A DNA stretch of 35,784 bases, from contig MVAQ01000221.1 in assembly GCA_014825775.1 (NCBI GenBank), forward strand, positions 1-35,784, in the 5' to 3' direction. The notes beneath the pieces are model-generated. The model saw only the letters and a program-made list of their open reading frames with translations, ran no database searches and had not been told where the DNA came from. The DNA comes from Krasilnikovozyma curviuscula. Lineage: Eukaryota > Basidiomycota > Tremellomycetes > Cystofilobasidiales > Mrakiaceae. A program made the position numbers and the translations under genes. Positions 1 to 8,512 of the stretch are shown one piece after another (the stretch's first letter is position 1; each line of letters begins with the position of its first letter).

Positions 1-86
1 ACCTAACCTAACCTAACCTAACCTAACCTAACCTAACCTAACCTAACCTAACCTAACCTAACCTAACCTAACCTAACCTAACCTAA
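1..86. repeat. Telomere, 5-base repeat CCTAA/TTAGG
   Basis: About 17 uninterrupted copies of the pentamer ACCTA (TTAGG on the other strand) form the left end of the sequence, C-rich strand reading inward, as expected for a left chromosome end. The unit is five bases, not the six-base TTAGGG common in fungi. The tract is perfect in this window, and unique sequence starts at 87. Confidence 0.95.
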
Positions 87-506
87 GTCAACAGGCTTCC
101 CCTCCGACAGTTCAGAACTCTTCTCCGCACCCTCCGCCTCCAGACATCTCGCATCAGCAACATAAGGTTCGTCGGTCGTTACACCGTCGAGTTCTTGGTC
201 AAACCCGACTACACCACTCAGTTCACCTCCGATTTCGCCAAAGTCGTCCCCGGTTCAGTTCACTTGGCCGACTTCCAGCAGCTCAATGCGCCAGTTCATC
301 TTGCGACATCACCTGAACAATACTTCCAGCAACTATATCATCGCTTTACAGATCAGTCTCTCACTTCCAACCAGCCCAACATCAGCAACTTCTTCGACGA
401 ATGGGGTGCGCAGGTGTTGGATGCGATGAAAGAGAAGGGATACGATAGGTATTTTATGTTTGATGAGGAGGATGCCGCCAAGTTGCGACAGGAGGACTTA
501 GAATAG
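87..506 (+). pseudogene. 3' fragment of an unidentified gene, truncated by the telomere
   Basis: An open frame runs to the TAG at 504-506. The only in-track start is a TTG at 195, and the same frame stays open upstream to at least about 117, so the real gene had a 5' part that now lies beyond the telomere junction, or an upstream exon joined at an acceptor near 156-166. The last ~105 residues look like genuine protein (mixed composition, acidic C-terminus ending near DEEDAAKLRQEDLE), but I do not recognise a family. Coding capacity is inferred from composition and frame length only; it could be non-functional sequence. Confidence 0.4.
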
Positions 507-567
507 TTTCTGGGTTCTCTTTGTGTTTACTTAGAGCTTGCGCCGACTTAAATCATAGCCATACTTA

Positions 568-637
568 GCTTTGTTTACTTATTTGTGGGCGACTCCGGTC
601 GTCACAGGATACATAATCTTAAAACCTAACCTAACCT
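568..637. repeat. Subtelomeric seam element, copy 1, with interstitial telomere tract
   Basis: The unit runs CTTTGTTTAC ... GGGCGACTC ... GTCGTCACAG ... ATAATCTTAAAACC and ends in CCTAACCTAACC (telomeric part 623-637). A diverged copy follows at 668-755, and the part from 599 to about 633 is repeated almost exactly at 4737-4771. The tract has the same orientation as the terminal telomere. No gene lies in 507-760 apart from these elements. Confidence 0.7.
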
Positions 638-667
638 CGCCGGCGCGCTTTGCCTTGTTGTTATTGC

Positions 668-755
668 GCGCTTTGTTTACATATCTTCTTGCGGGCGACC
701 TCATGTCGTCACAGTGAGCACCTCTATAAATACTCTTAACCCCCCTAACCTAACG
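668..755. repeat. Subtelomeric seam element, copy 2, with interstitial telomere tract
   Basis: Shares with copy 1 the blocks CTTTGTTTAC, GGGCGAC-TC, GTCGTCACAG and ATACTCTTAA, and ends in CCCTAACCTAAC (743-754). The sequence immediately to its right is the interrupted intron of the TauD fragment. Confidence 0.65.
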
Positions 756-790
756 TAAGCAGAATCCTTGTCAAAGAAAGTTAGACTCAC

Positions 791-1293
791 AGACGACACT
801 TCTTTCAGCAACAAGCAAAGCAAGTTCATTGAGTTGTGTTTCATCGAGGTCCTTGAGTTGAAGGCCAGCGATCTCAGTCTGAATAAAAGGAAACGACAGC
901 ACCAACCATCCTAGCGGTCAGTTCTTTAAATACATAAAATTTCTTTTCAATAAAGTGGCGAGTGACTCACTCCGATGTGGACAGTCAAATCGTTGACTTC
1001 CTTTGCCGCAGACAATAAAGCCCTCTTCTCAGGATCGGCTCTGGTGGCTGGATCGACGTAGTCTCTGAGATCCTTACGAAGCTCTTCTACTTCTTGTACA
1101 AAACTTGGCGCTTGAGGGTAGTATGGATACTCTCTGTAACAGTTGGCGTGAGTGAGGGGCAGGCATAAACAAATTAGCCGCCTTCTCAAATCCCTCGACA
1201 AAGAGAAAGGGTCCTATCATGATGGACGGCTCACTGTGAGATGTCAATTCCTGCTTTCTCGTATCGCTCTCGAGCATTTTTGGGTGGTACCAT
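791..1293 (-). pseudogene. TauD-like alpha-ketoglutarate-dependent sulfonate dioxygenase, 3' part missing
   Basis: Three exons splice cleanly: 1293-1235, 1133-971 and 878-791, giving 103 residues plus one base. The N-terminus matches fungal taurine/sulfonate dioxygenases (Jlp1/TauD): RERYEKAGIDIS, EYPYYPQAP, YVDPATRADPEK, TEIAGLQL, LNELALLVAERSVV. Enzymes of this family use Fe(II) and 2-oxoglutarate to release sulfite from taurine or alkylsulfonates. A GT donor (790-789) follows the expected V-V-F position, but the intron runs into telomere-like sequence at 743-755, so the iron-binding HxD...H residues of the family (roughly 250 further residues) are absent. The upstream ATG at 1291-1293 was chosen because it restores the conserved first exon; the in-frame-looking ATG at 1277 lies in a different frame. 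Inferred to be a non-functional remnant. Confidence 0.8.
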
Positions 1294-1730
1294 GACGGTT
1301 TTTTAGGGTGGTTTGTTTACCTCGTCCGAAGATGCAATAGCGATGGGAGACATAGCCGTAACGAGTTGGAATGAATCAAAACACCTCGAGGCTGCAGATG
1401 AGTACTGTATGCCTGTGAAGAGTAACAGGAGGAGTGAAAAAATCGAGAGGAAAGAAAACTTTCGGAGGACGTCCGCTGATGGCGTGCTGTTTTGATTCAT
1501 TGCCGTGTTTTACTGCCATACCACGGCTTCGCTTCAAATTTTCCGTTGATAATAATGTGCTGCGTGACCTGATTGTCGTCTTGTTATTGCCACATTGCGA
1601 AATGCTGAATCACGATCGACAAAGTCGAAACATTCCACCCACAGGCGACAAGTCATTCATATTTAAGCAGACCCATACACTGATCTATTTTTTCTTCAAC
1701 CACATTAGCATTTTATCACATTCAACCCAA
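1294..1730. promoter_or_regulatory. Divergent intergenic region between TauD remnant and Dal5-type transporter
   Basis: This 437-bp stretch separates two divergent start codons and probably served as a shared promoter. One TGATAA (GATA-factor type) site lies at 1547-1552. Short open frames on both strands here lack any recognisable family and are not called. Confidence 0.4.
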
Positions 1731-4121
1731 ATGTCAGGAGCAACTGCTGACGGGCTCCCAGTGCAGGCACTCCATCAAACGATAGAGGTATCTGACACAA
1801 GTAACGGCCATGTAAACAAAGACTCGGCGCTGTACAGAAACGAATGGGTGAAGCCAGCTTCTTGGAAGAGTTGGATCTGGGATACCTTCGGTCAGTTCTT
1901 ACACCGATTCTCATCGCTCTAGGTCCAAGACACTGACAAAGTCAATTCATTTCCAACCCGCAGACAAGCCCAAAGCAGAACGACACTTCTTGTTCAAGTT
2001 GGATCTTTCACTTCTCACCATTGCTTGTCTTGGTACCTTCATTCGTTCTCTTGATCAGGTCAGTTTTCCCTCTCATCCTACGAAAAAGACGCCAGTGCTC
2101 AACGGCGAGCCTTTTTCGACAGAGCAATATCAACAACGCTTTCGTGTCTGGAATGTCCGTCTCATTTCCTTCTCGTCTTCCTTTCTGGTGTTGACATGCT
2201 TATACTTTGAAATTTAGGAAGGAGGATCTTAGTCTGTATGGAAACGAGCTCAACTACATGAACACTTGCTTCCAAATCGGCTACGCGCTGGGCCAGATCC
2301 CAACCACGATGGTGAGCACTTTTGTCACAGCTTATCTACTCTCTTAAATGTGAAGGACTCACACAGCTCTCTTAAACATGTCGCGCGGTGTAGATTCTTA
2401 CCAAGATCAAACCTCACTACTACCTTGCCGCTTTGGAAATCAGTTGGGCTATCCTGACCTTCGGAATGTCATCTGTAACCAATGCAAAGGGATGCTACGC
2501 AATTCGGTTCTTCATCGGCTTCCTGGAGGTTAGTATCGTTCGATACGATCTCTCGTTCGACATCACGATCTCAATATAACTTTCTAGAGTGGCTACTTTC
2601 CTGCCATCATGTGGATACTGGGAAGTTGGTATTCAAGGACTGAACTTGCCAAAAGAGCTGTCATTGTTCAAGTTGCCAGCAGTAAGTAAACGGCGTCATC
2701 TCGATGCGGCGCTATCGTCACTTATGATTCTCTGCGTGTTCCTCAACCCTTTCAACAGCTGCTGGTGGTATGTTTAGTGGATATCTTCAGGCTGCTGCTT
2801 ACAACACTTTGAATGGCAAAGGAGGAAAGCGAGGGTGGCAATGGGGTTTCCTTGTGTAAGTCCAGTCACTTCTCTGGAGCACAGATCGACACCATGATCG
2901 CTGACGCTAACCGCTTCTGGACGTGTCGAACCAAAGCGATGGAATATTCTCCCTTCCGATTGGTGTTGCTGCCTTCTTCTTGGCTCCCGACATTCCAGCG
3001 AATGCCAAACCGAACTGGTTGTTCACAGAAGCCGAACTCACTTTGGCAAAAGAGAGGATGCCCCAAGAGAGTTATGAAGATCCAGGGAAGATTACGAAGA
3101 AGAAGTTATTGGGCTATGTCACCACCGTAAGTGACCTTCACTTGTTGCAGAGCCGAAAAACAGCTCAAGCCTGTTTGTTCATATTTTCATTTTGGCGGCT
3201 TCTCATCACAGTGGCAATTCTACTTGTTCTCGCTTCTCTTCATCTGCACCGGTAGTGCAAGTAATCCAGGAGATAGCATGGCTTTCTGGTTCAAGAGTTA
3301 TAACGTCACCGGTCAACCAAAGGTTTATTCAGTTGCTCAGATCAATGTTGTGAGTTTTTGTATTTTTCCGTTTAGCCTGGTGGTTGGTAGTGTTCTGATC
3401 CAACGATGTTTACCTTTTTAGTATCCCACGGCAATCAAAGGCATTCAATGTGTTTTCTCACTTGTATGCGCGTGGTCTTCTGATACATGGCTCAGAGGAA
3501 GAAGATGGCCGCCAGTGCTGTTGGCCGCCGTGCTTGTCTTCGCTGTGGACATCTCCCTCAATGGCGTACCGGTTCATGGAAACCACGAACAGAGAGTAAC
3601 AAGATGGGCGCTGTACTACTTGACCACACTCGTGACTGGGTAAGCATTTGATTTCAGAGGGTTTCCTTTAACAACGCTCTGACTGATGAGTCTGCTCCAC
3701 CTTTTGTTTTTGCAGTACTACTGGAATCATCTGGGGATGGGTTCAGGAAGCATGTTTGGGTGATGCTGGAAAACGTGCCTTCGTTGGAGCTTCCATGAAC
3801 ATGTTCTCAGTTGTGTTTCAAGCTTGGGTTCCAGCCGTTCTCTTCCCAACGTACGACCAGCCATACGTCACGAAAGGTAACTACGGCACCGCTGGGTTTG
3901 TTGCTGGTGCTTTCGTCATCAGTAAGTGTTATTTCTGGAACTTCTTATTGACGATTGCTCTTCACTGACATCTCGTCCTCGTTTCCAATCAAGCCATTTT
4001 GATTGCGCTCGCGGAGAGGAGAGACCAAAAGATCGCGTGGCAGTCCGAGGCTCAAGGAGAGAAAGAAAAGACAGAGTCGGTCACTAAGGAAGATCAGGAG
4101 GCGAAAGGATATCTATATTAA
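1731..4121 (+). CDS. Dal5/allantoate-pantothenate family MFS permease, possible sulfonate transporter
   Basis: Twelve exons (1731-1890, 1964-2058, 2123-2154, 2218-2311, 2394-2528, 2588-2681, 2759-2855, 2937-3126, 3212-3349, 3422-3639, 3716-3921, 3994-4121) total 1,587 nt, giving 528 residues, a usual length for the anion:cation symporter family. Diagnostic stretches are [58 protein letters not shown] and the central [18 protein letters not shown] loop. About 12 membrane segments are expected in the plasma membrane, with cytosolic N- and C-termini; the C-terminus is charged. Dal5 relatives carry allantoate, dipeptides, vitamins or, in yeast Soa1, sulfonates. The divergent TauD remnant makes sulfonate a reasonable but unproven substrate. 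The gene is intact although it sits among broken genes about 2 kb from the telomere. Confidence 0.93.
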
Positions 4122-4321
4122 GCTCGTAAACCCACCAATTTTGTTTCGCAGAATGGTGGTTGAATGGATCGATTTGCTTTTCCACAAATGTTCCTGAAAA
4201 GTGGAATATACGATCCTTGAATAACACACCAATATTTTAATGAAGGGATCTATCAAAGAAACGATATAATCATATTCAAAGCGACTGCCCGTCTGCCCGA
4301 CCAGTGCTCCATCTCGACTCC

Positions 4322-4740
4322 TTATTGGTAGCCTAGTCAATCAGAGATAAGGTCAGTCACAGTATCTTTCCACAAGAGGAGACCTCCATCAGAAGTTATC
4401 ATTAACTTACTTCTCGACTCCCGATCATCAGCAACCAATCTACCCCACTCCAACGCCAACCTATGCACGTAGCCCACCATGTCAGCCTTTCTCAAATGAG
4501 TCATCTTCCAACTTCTACCTTCATCGGCGATTTTCTTGAGTTCCCAGTCGTCTCGTTTAGTGCAATACGTTCCGTTGGCGTTTTCGGTCATTGCTTCGGT
4601 TGGACCGTTGAAGTAGGCGTAGGTCTAGAAGAGAGATCAGGTCGCGTTAGTCGACAGAAAGGACCGTGGCAGAGAATAGAAAACCCTACGTTGTAGATCT
4701 CTTGGTAGTTGGATGAGACTGGGATGTAGTGCAATCTCGT
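4322..4740 (-). pseudogene. C-terminal fragment of a Cap10-like GT90 glycosyltransferase
   Basis: Exons 4740-4690, 4624-4411 and 4332-4322 join at clean GT/AG borders (introns 4625-4689 and 4333-4410). The translation carries the C-terminal signature of the CAP10/GT90 family: TRLHYIPVSSNYQEIYN, a YAYFNGPTEAM segment, then an ia-EG-rsW...HLRKaDMVGYVHRLALEWGRL helix pair. The family includes beta-1,2-xylosyltransferases of cryptococcal glycans, acting in the secretory pathway. Everything 5' of the TRL is missing: at 4741 the sequence changes to the seam element also found at 599. A chance ATG at 4752-4750 is in frame, but a catalytic domain is lacking. Function is presumably lost. Confidence 0.78.
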
Positions 4741-4775
4741 CACAGGATACATAATCTTAAAACCTAACCTACCCT
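4737..4775. repeat. Subtelomeric seam element, copy 3, abutting the GT90 fragment
   Basis: From TCGTCACAGG through ATAATCTTAAAACC to CCTAACCTA this copy is practically identical to 599-633, then diverges (ACCCTGGCAG). Compared with copies 1 and 2 it is shorter on its left side, where it meets the broken GT90 exon within a few bases. Confidence 0.75.
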
Positions 4776-4881
4776 GGCAGTGAACACTAACTTTTAAACA
4801 CCCTATGTCGGCCGAGCAGTATCACTGTTAACAACGTTACTGAAATTCAAATTGATAAAATATACACAGTAAAGTAGTCAA

Positions 4882-4970
4882 CCCTCTCGCGAGGGGAGCA
4901 GCAACACCTGCCCTCCTCGCGAGAGTTCAATCTCCTGCCCTCTTCGCGAATTTGAGTTCTCTCGCGGGGA
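4882..4970. repeat. Cluster of CTCGCGAG-type palindromes in a ~28-bp tandem pair
   Basis: Perfect palindromes CTCGCGAG lie at 4886-4893 and 4916-4923, TTCGCGAA at 4943-4950, and a half-matching CTCGCGGG at 4961-4968. Two units sharing CCTGCCCTCyTCGCGA repeat with a period near 28 bp (about 4905-4960). The region 4776-5055 has no gene; it holds this cluster and the next seam element. Confidence 0.6.
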
Positions 4971-5003
4971 GGCAGAACACATACTCTTAAAAACCTAACC
5001 CAA
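4971..5003. repeat. Subtelomeric seam element, copy 4
   Basis: The block ATACTCTTAAAAACC followed by CTAACCC (telomere-like part 4992-5001) resembles the end of copy 2 (ATACTCTTAA ... CCTAACC). It lies just left of the 3' end of the topoisomerase II fragment. Confidence 0.5.
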
Positions 5004-5055
5004 AAACAAGGCGAATTACAGCAACCTACTAAACTCCACATCACTTTCAGCTATC

Positions 5056-6032
5056 TCATTTTTCTTCGATTCCATCTTTCCCATCTCGCGCACTGACTAC
5101 CTCATTCCACACCTTTTGACTTTCAACGTCTTGATCTTGGATGTTGACTGAGAAACTGTGAGGTGGGAGTGGATCGGCGTCGACTACGCCTTCAGTCGCA
5201 GCTGAGTATGACGGGAACCCTGAGTTCATCTTTTCGTCGAGATATTGATGATTCCCCGCTAGGTTGAGGAGTATTGAGAGGTTTTGAAGAGCCGGAGCTG
5301 TTTCCAGACAACCTCGCTTCCTCCTTTCCTAATACAGCGCTGACAGCCTTTGGTGCGTCGAAAAAGTCTGATCGGGGGATGGGAGTGAAGCTAAAAATCA
5401 GATATGGTGAGTTTAAAGTTGATCGGATAGGTAGCTTATAGATAGCCAAGAATGTCGTGACTGAAAAACACTCACGGTCTATTTTTACGCACATCTTCTC
5501 TAAACCTCATAAATGAAATGAAGTTGTCTACGATCTCCGAATTCAGAACTATAATTCGTTAAGATATGTGTTAGTGTCTCTGCATGGTGAAGTTGCCTTG
5601 AAACGTAATCCTGCCTTTCGATAAATTCATCGCTTGGATACACGTCGACACCAAATCCAGATTTCGCATTTATTAGTATTCTCTGGTCGGGCCTCTGGTC
5701 GGGCGAGTCGAAAATTGGATTTTCAACAGTTGCATGGACGTGGATCCAGAGATGTTGACTGAACAGGGGAAATTTGACGTCGTCTCTGGAGTTCATACGC
5801 TTTTTAAGAGGTTCGTTACTATCGGATAGGACGAGAAGTTCATATTTGGTTTAGAGTTCAACAGACCCAAAGAGACAGAATGAAATATGCCAGCACACAC
5901 TGCTTACATCTTGGTAGAAAGTGCATTCATAACGAAGTTAACGTGCGACCCACCTTGTTCTGTTGAAGTGAGGTTGACGAAAGAAGTTTGTTTGAAGTGA
6001 CCATCCGGTGAAGGCGCAATTCCTACTTCGGG
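5056..6032 (-). pseudogene. Internal fragment of a DNA topoisomerase II (transducer region)
   Basis: Exons 6029-5908, 5818-5605, 5548-5476 and from 5390 down splice with GT/AG borders. The product follows the eukaryotic Top2 order: DGHFKQTSFVN (ATPase-transducer motif), TEQGGSHVNFVM, QHLWIHVHATVENPIFDS, KSGFGVDVYPSDEFI, EIVDNFISFMRFREDV, then PIPRSDFFDAPKA. In normal Top2 the TOPRIM EGDSA motif follows; here homology stops and the frame changes. A different frame stays open to a TGA at 5058-5056 (ending near DGKDGIEEK). The ATP-binding N-terminus is missing: a stop and the telomere-like CTACCTAACCC at 6033-6043 sit directly upstream. No catalytic tyrosine domain is present. Inferred to be a captured gene fragment. 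The exact structure below 5350 is uncertain. Confidence 0.7.
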
Positions 6033-6043
6033 CTACCTAACCC
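6033..6043. repeat. Short interstitial telomere-like tract at the topoisomerase fragment border
   Basis: CTACCTAACCC (GGGTTAGGTAG on the minus strand) lies immediately at the 5' breakpoint of the topoisomerase II fragment and continues CAAAGG, resembling CTAACCCAAAAAC at 4996-5006. It is too short to be significant alone; its position at the break is the evidence. Confidence 0.45.
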
Positions 6044-6742
6044 AAAGGAGAGCTGGGTGCGTTGCTGGATATACGAAATGAAATTCCGCGCCGGTGAGCA
6101 ACGTAAGTACACTTCTCAGCAATAAAATGCAACCTATGCAAACTCTTTTTCGATTGCCATCAAATTGCTATATGCTCCAAATATGTACATAGTCTCATAA
6201 CTCACTATTTGAATTCAACTCGGCAAAGGACACGTCCCGGGACTTCCATCCCAGTTTTTGAACACTTCTAATCTTTCTGAATGTTCACTTAACTGGTCTA
6301 TTTTAAACACCCAGAATAACTGTATTGTAAAGCGCGCTGTGCATCGCGTATGGTTCTTCGGAGGGCTGCCTACTTCACAGCTTTCCAATGTAGTATCTCT
6401 CCGAACAATTACAGCATTCACTTTCCAAAGTTCTCTCGTTGTATAGCTTCAATTGATGTTTCGTATCTATTTTTGTGACTTTCGAAAGAGCATGACCCGG
6501 TGACCGATACGATTGAATTGAAGATGTGAACTTTAATGAGCCCCGGATTTAGGACGCAGCCTTTGGTACTTTTCGAGTGCTTATGGGTAAGGGCGAGATC
6601 AGTCTTTCTTGAAAACGCCGGTTTGGAATTGAATTGACGGCTGTTCCCGAGCTGGTGGGATACTTAAAGGAAGGACTTGGCTAATGATGGTCCAAGCCCG
6701 ATGCTGTCAGGTCTCGTTTTCAATTGATTATCTCAGATAGCC
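6044..6742. other. 700 bp without a recognisable gene
   Basis: AT-rich sequence with only short open frames on both strands (for example 6215-6421 minus), none with a recognisable family or convincing splice structure. The right part presumably contains the promoter of the secreted-protein gene that starts at 6743. Confidence 0.4.
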
Positions 6743-7956
6743 ATGCTTTCTTCGGTCATGCTCAGTTTAATTTCATCTTCGTTACTATTGCTTGTATGCG
6801 GGGTATCTGCAGGCTATAATGGTACGTTCATCTCTTGCACTTCTACTCCACAGCCCTCACACATCTTCAAATCTTCTATGTACAGACTCATTCACAATCG
6901 GGGACTTTGCGTACGCCCCCCCAGTTCCGGGTGTGAGTAAATGATTACTGCCATTTTTAAGTAGGCTGCTCACTGATTATCACTCAACATCAGGTTTGTA
7001 ACTACTGTGATCAGGTCAACGTTCTGCGAGCTGGTCCCCCGTACGATTGTACTTACGATCAAAACTTAGCAGGAAACTGGTACAACTGTTAGTATCTTAG
7101 GAGTTTGGTATTGAATACAAGCCTCGTAAATCTATCAGAACTTACCAAAAAAAATTTAAATATTGTCTCCAGGCAATTGCAACGGCACGCTTGGAGCAGC
7201 GGTTTACCAGCAAAACATTGATGTACTGTTTTTCTTTGATGCTGTGAATGAATGACCAATTATTGACCAAAGTGTGTATTTCCAGTGCGTGTTGAATTGT
7301 AATCCTTTCAATCCAGCACAACCTGGCGTCTGTTGCTTTTACCCCAGCAGCATCTGGGGCTACATCGCTCGTGAGTATCTTCACCGGGTAGTTGATTACA
7401 GCTTTCCTACCGACTTCTTTATTTTACTGCAACTTATTCTGTTAATTTAGAGTACAATAAGAACTGGTACGTCTCGTCTGTTTTTGCGGGGCAAGTCAGC
7501 CCGGAGAAGCGTTGACCTATGTGTCTGAACACTGTATACAGCCTGTATGCAGCCTCTGTAATCGGCAATGTAGATACTTCCAATCAACCTTTTGCTCGGG
7601 CGACCGACGCAGCTGCTGCATCTGCTGTTTACTCTCCGATGATCTCAACTGCTTCTTCTGCTACCAGCTCTGCAACGGCATTGGCCACTACTGCCTTTAA
7701 TAGCAATACAGTTACTGGTACAAACACCATCACCAAGGTAACAACAAGTACTAGGTAAGCCATTTGATCCCTTTCAAACCTACCGATTACTTATTACTTT
7801 GTTTTTTTTTTCGTATACATCAGTGCTAGTGTTAATCCAATTGCATCCTTTGTCTCTAAGGTCACTACAAGCGCAGGGTACAGGTCGACTGCCGTTGACG
7901 TTACCATCATCACAGGTACTTTGTCGGCTTTGATGATTTTAGTCAGTTTCCTTTGA
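6743..7956 (+). CDS. Small secreted Cys-rich protein, probably GPI-anchored
   Basis: The first exon encodes a signal peptide (start MLSSVMLSLISSSLLLLVCG, cleavage near VSAGYN). Further exons with clear GT/AG borders give a Cys-rich core (VCNYCDQVNV, YDCTYDQNLAGNWYNCNCNG, CVLNCNPFNPAQPGVCCFYP, SSIWGYIAQYNKNCL), then a Thr/Ser/Ala-rich stalk (about 7580-7740 and 7824-7918). The last exon ends in a hydrophobic tail, TLSALMILVSFL, before TGA at 7954-7956, as in GPI-anchored wall proteins. The even number of Cys and CC pair resemble tremellomycete CFEM-like surface proteins, but I cannot name the family. It starts about 700 bp beyond the last patchwork seam and looks intact. Confidence 0.65.
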
Positions 7957-8512
7957 GTGATGTTCGCAGGACATTTTAATTCCTTCCTTAATTCATTTTT
8001 ACGCGTACAAACTTCTACTTCTTTTTGCTATGGTTTTATATTTTGTGACGGTTACGCAACTTTTACGATATGCAGTCATGTGGTCCTCAAAAGTGATATT
8101 TGCGCACTTCTTCTCTGCTGTCTTCTTTCTTTTTTTTCTGGATACACTTGAATTTACATTTTTTTTTTTCATCTGAGTGCACAAGAACATGTGTCTCGTA
8201 GCGTGGTCACCAGATTTGATGCCGCTGCTGCTGTGAAGCGATCGACGAAACAATAACATCAAAAAAGCCACATCGTCTACACTACATTTCAGTCACACCG
8301 CACCGAGAACAAACAACAAGCTAGATCCCAGTCTTTCATCGCCTTCTGGAATAAACTATCTTGACTTCCCGCTTTCCAGCCAAGCCGCCTGGTTCTTTTT
8401 TGGACGACTTTTGCATTGCGACGAGCGATAGTGCGATGCGCGATAGTTCTTGAAGCACGAGTATTTTGACGCTTCTTCCTGGAAAGCTGACACACTACAG
8501 CAATTTGATCTC
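7957..8512. other. Intergenic, T-rich, no gene seen
   Basis: The stretch between a plus-strand gene end and a minus-strand gene end (convergent) contains homopolymer T runs (7801-7811 in the preceding intron, 8159-8170 here) and fortuitous open frames. The 64-residue plus frame at 7957-8151 is an unspliced continuation of the previous gene past its stop and looks non-coding. Confidence 0.4.

Noticed and set aside
1303..1500. 65-residue minus-strand frame with a signal-like hydrophobic stretch, upstream of TauD
   Set aside because: The TauD family start at 1293 is cytosolic and already complete, and no splice joins this frame to it. It overlaps an equally long plus-strand frame, so it is probably chance.
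7957..8151. Extra last exon for the secreted Cys-rich gene (via a possible GTACTT donor at 7917)
   Set aside because: Not splicing there gives a hydrophobic GPI-like tail and a stop at 7956, whereas the alternative exon is T-rich and reads as random sequence.
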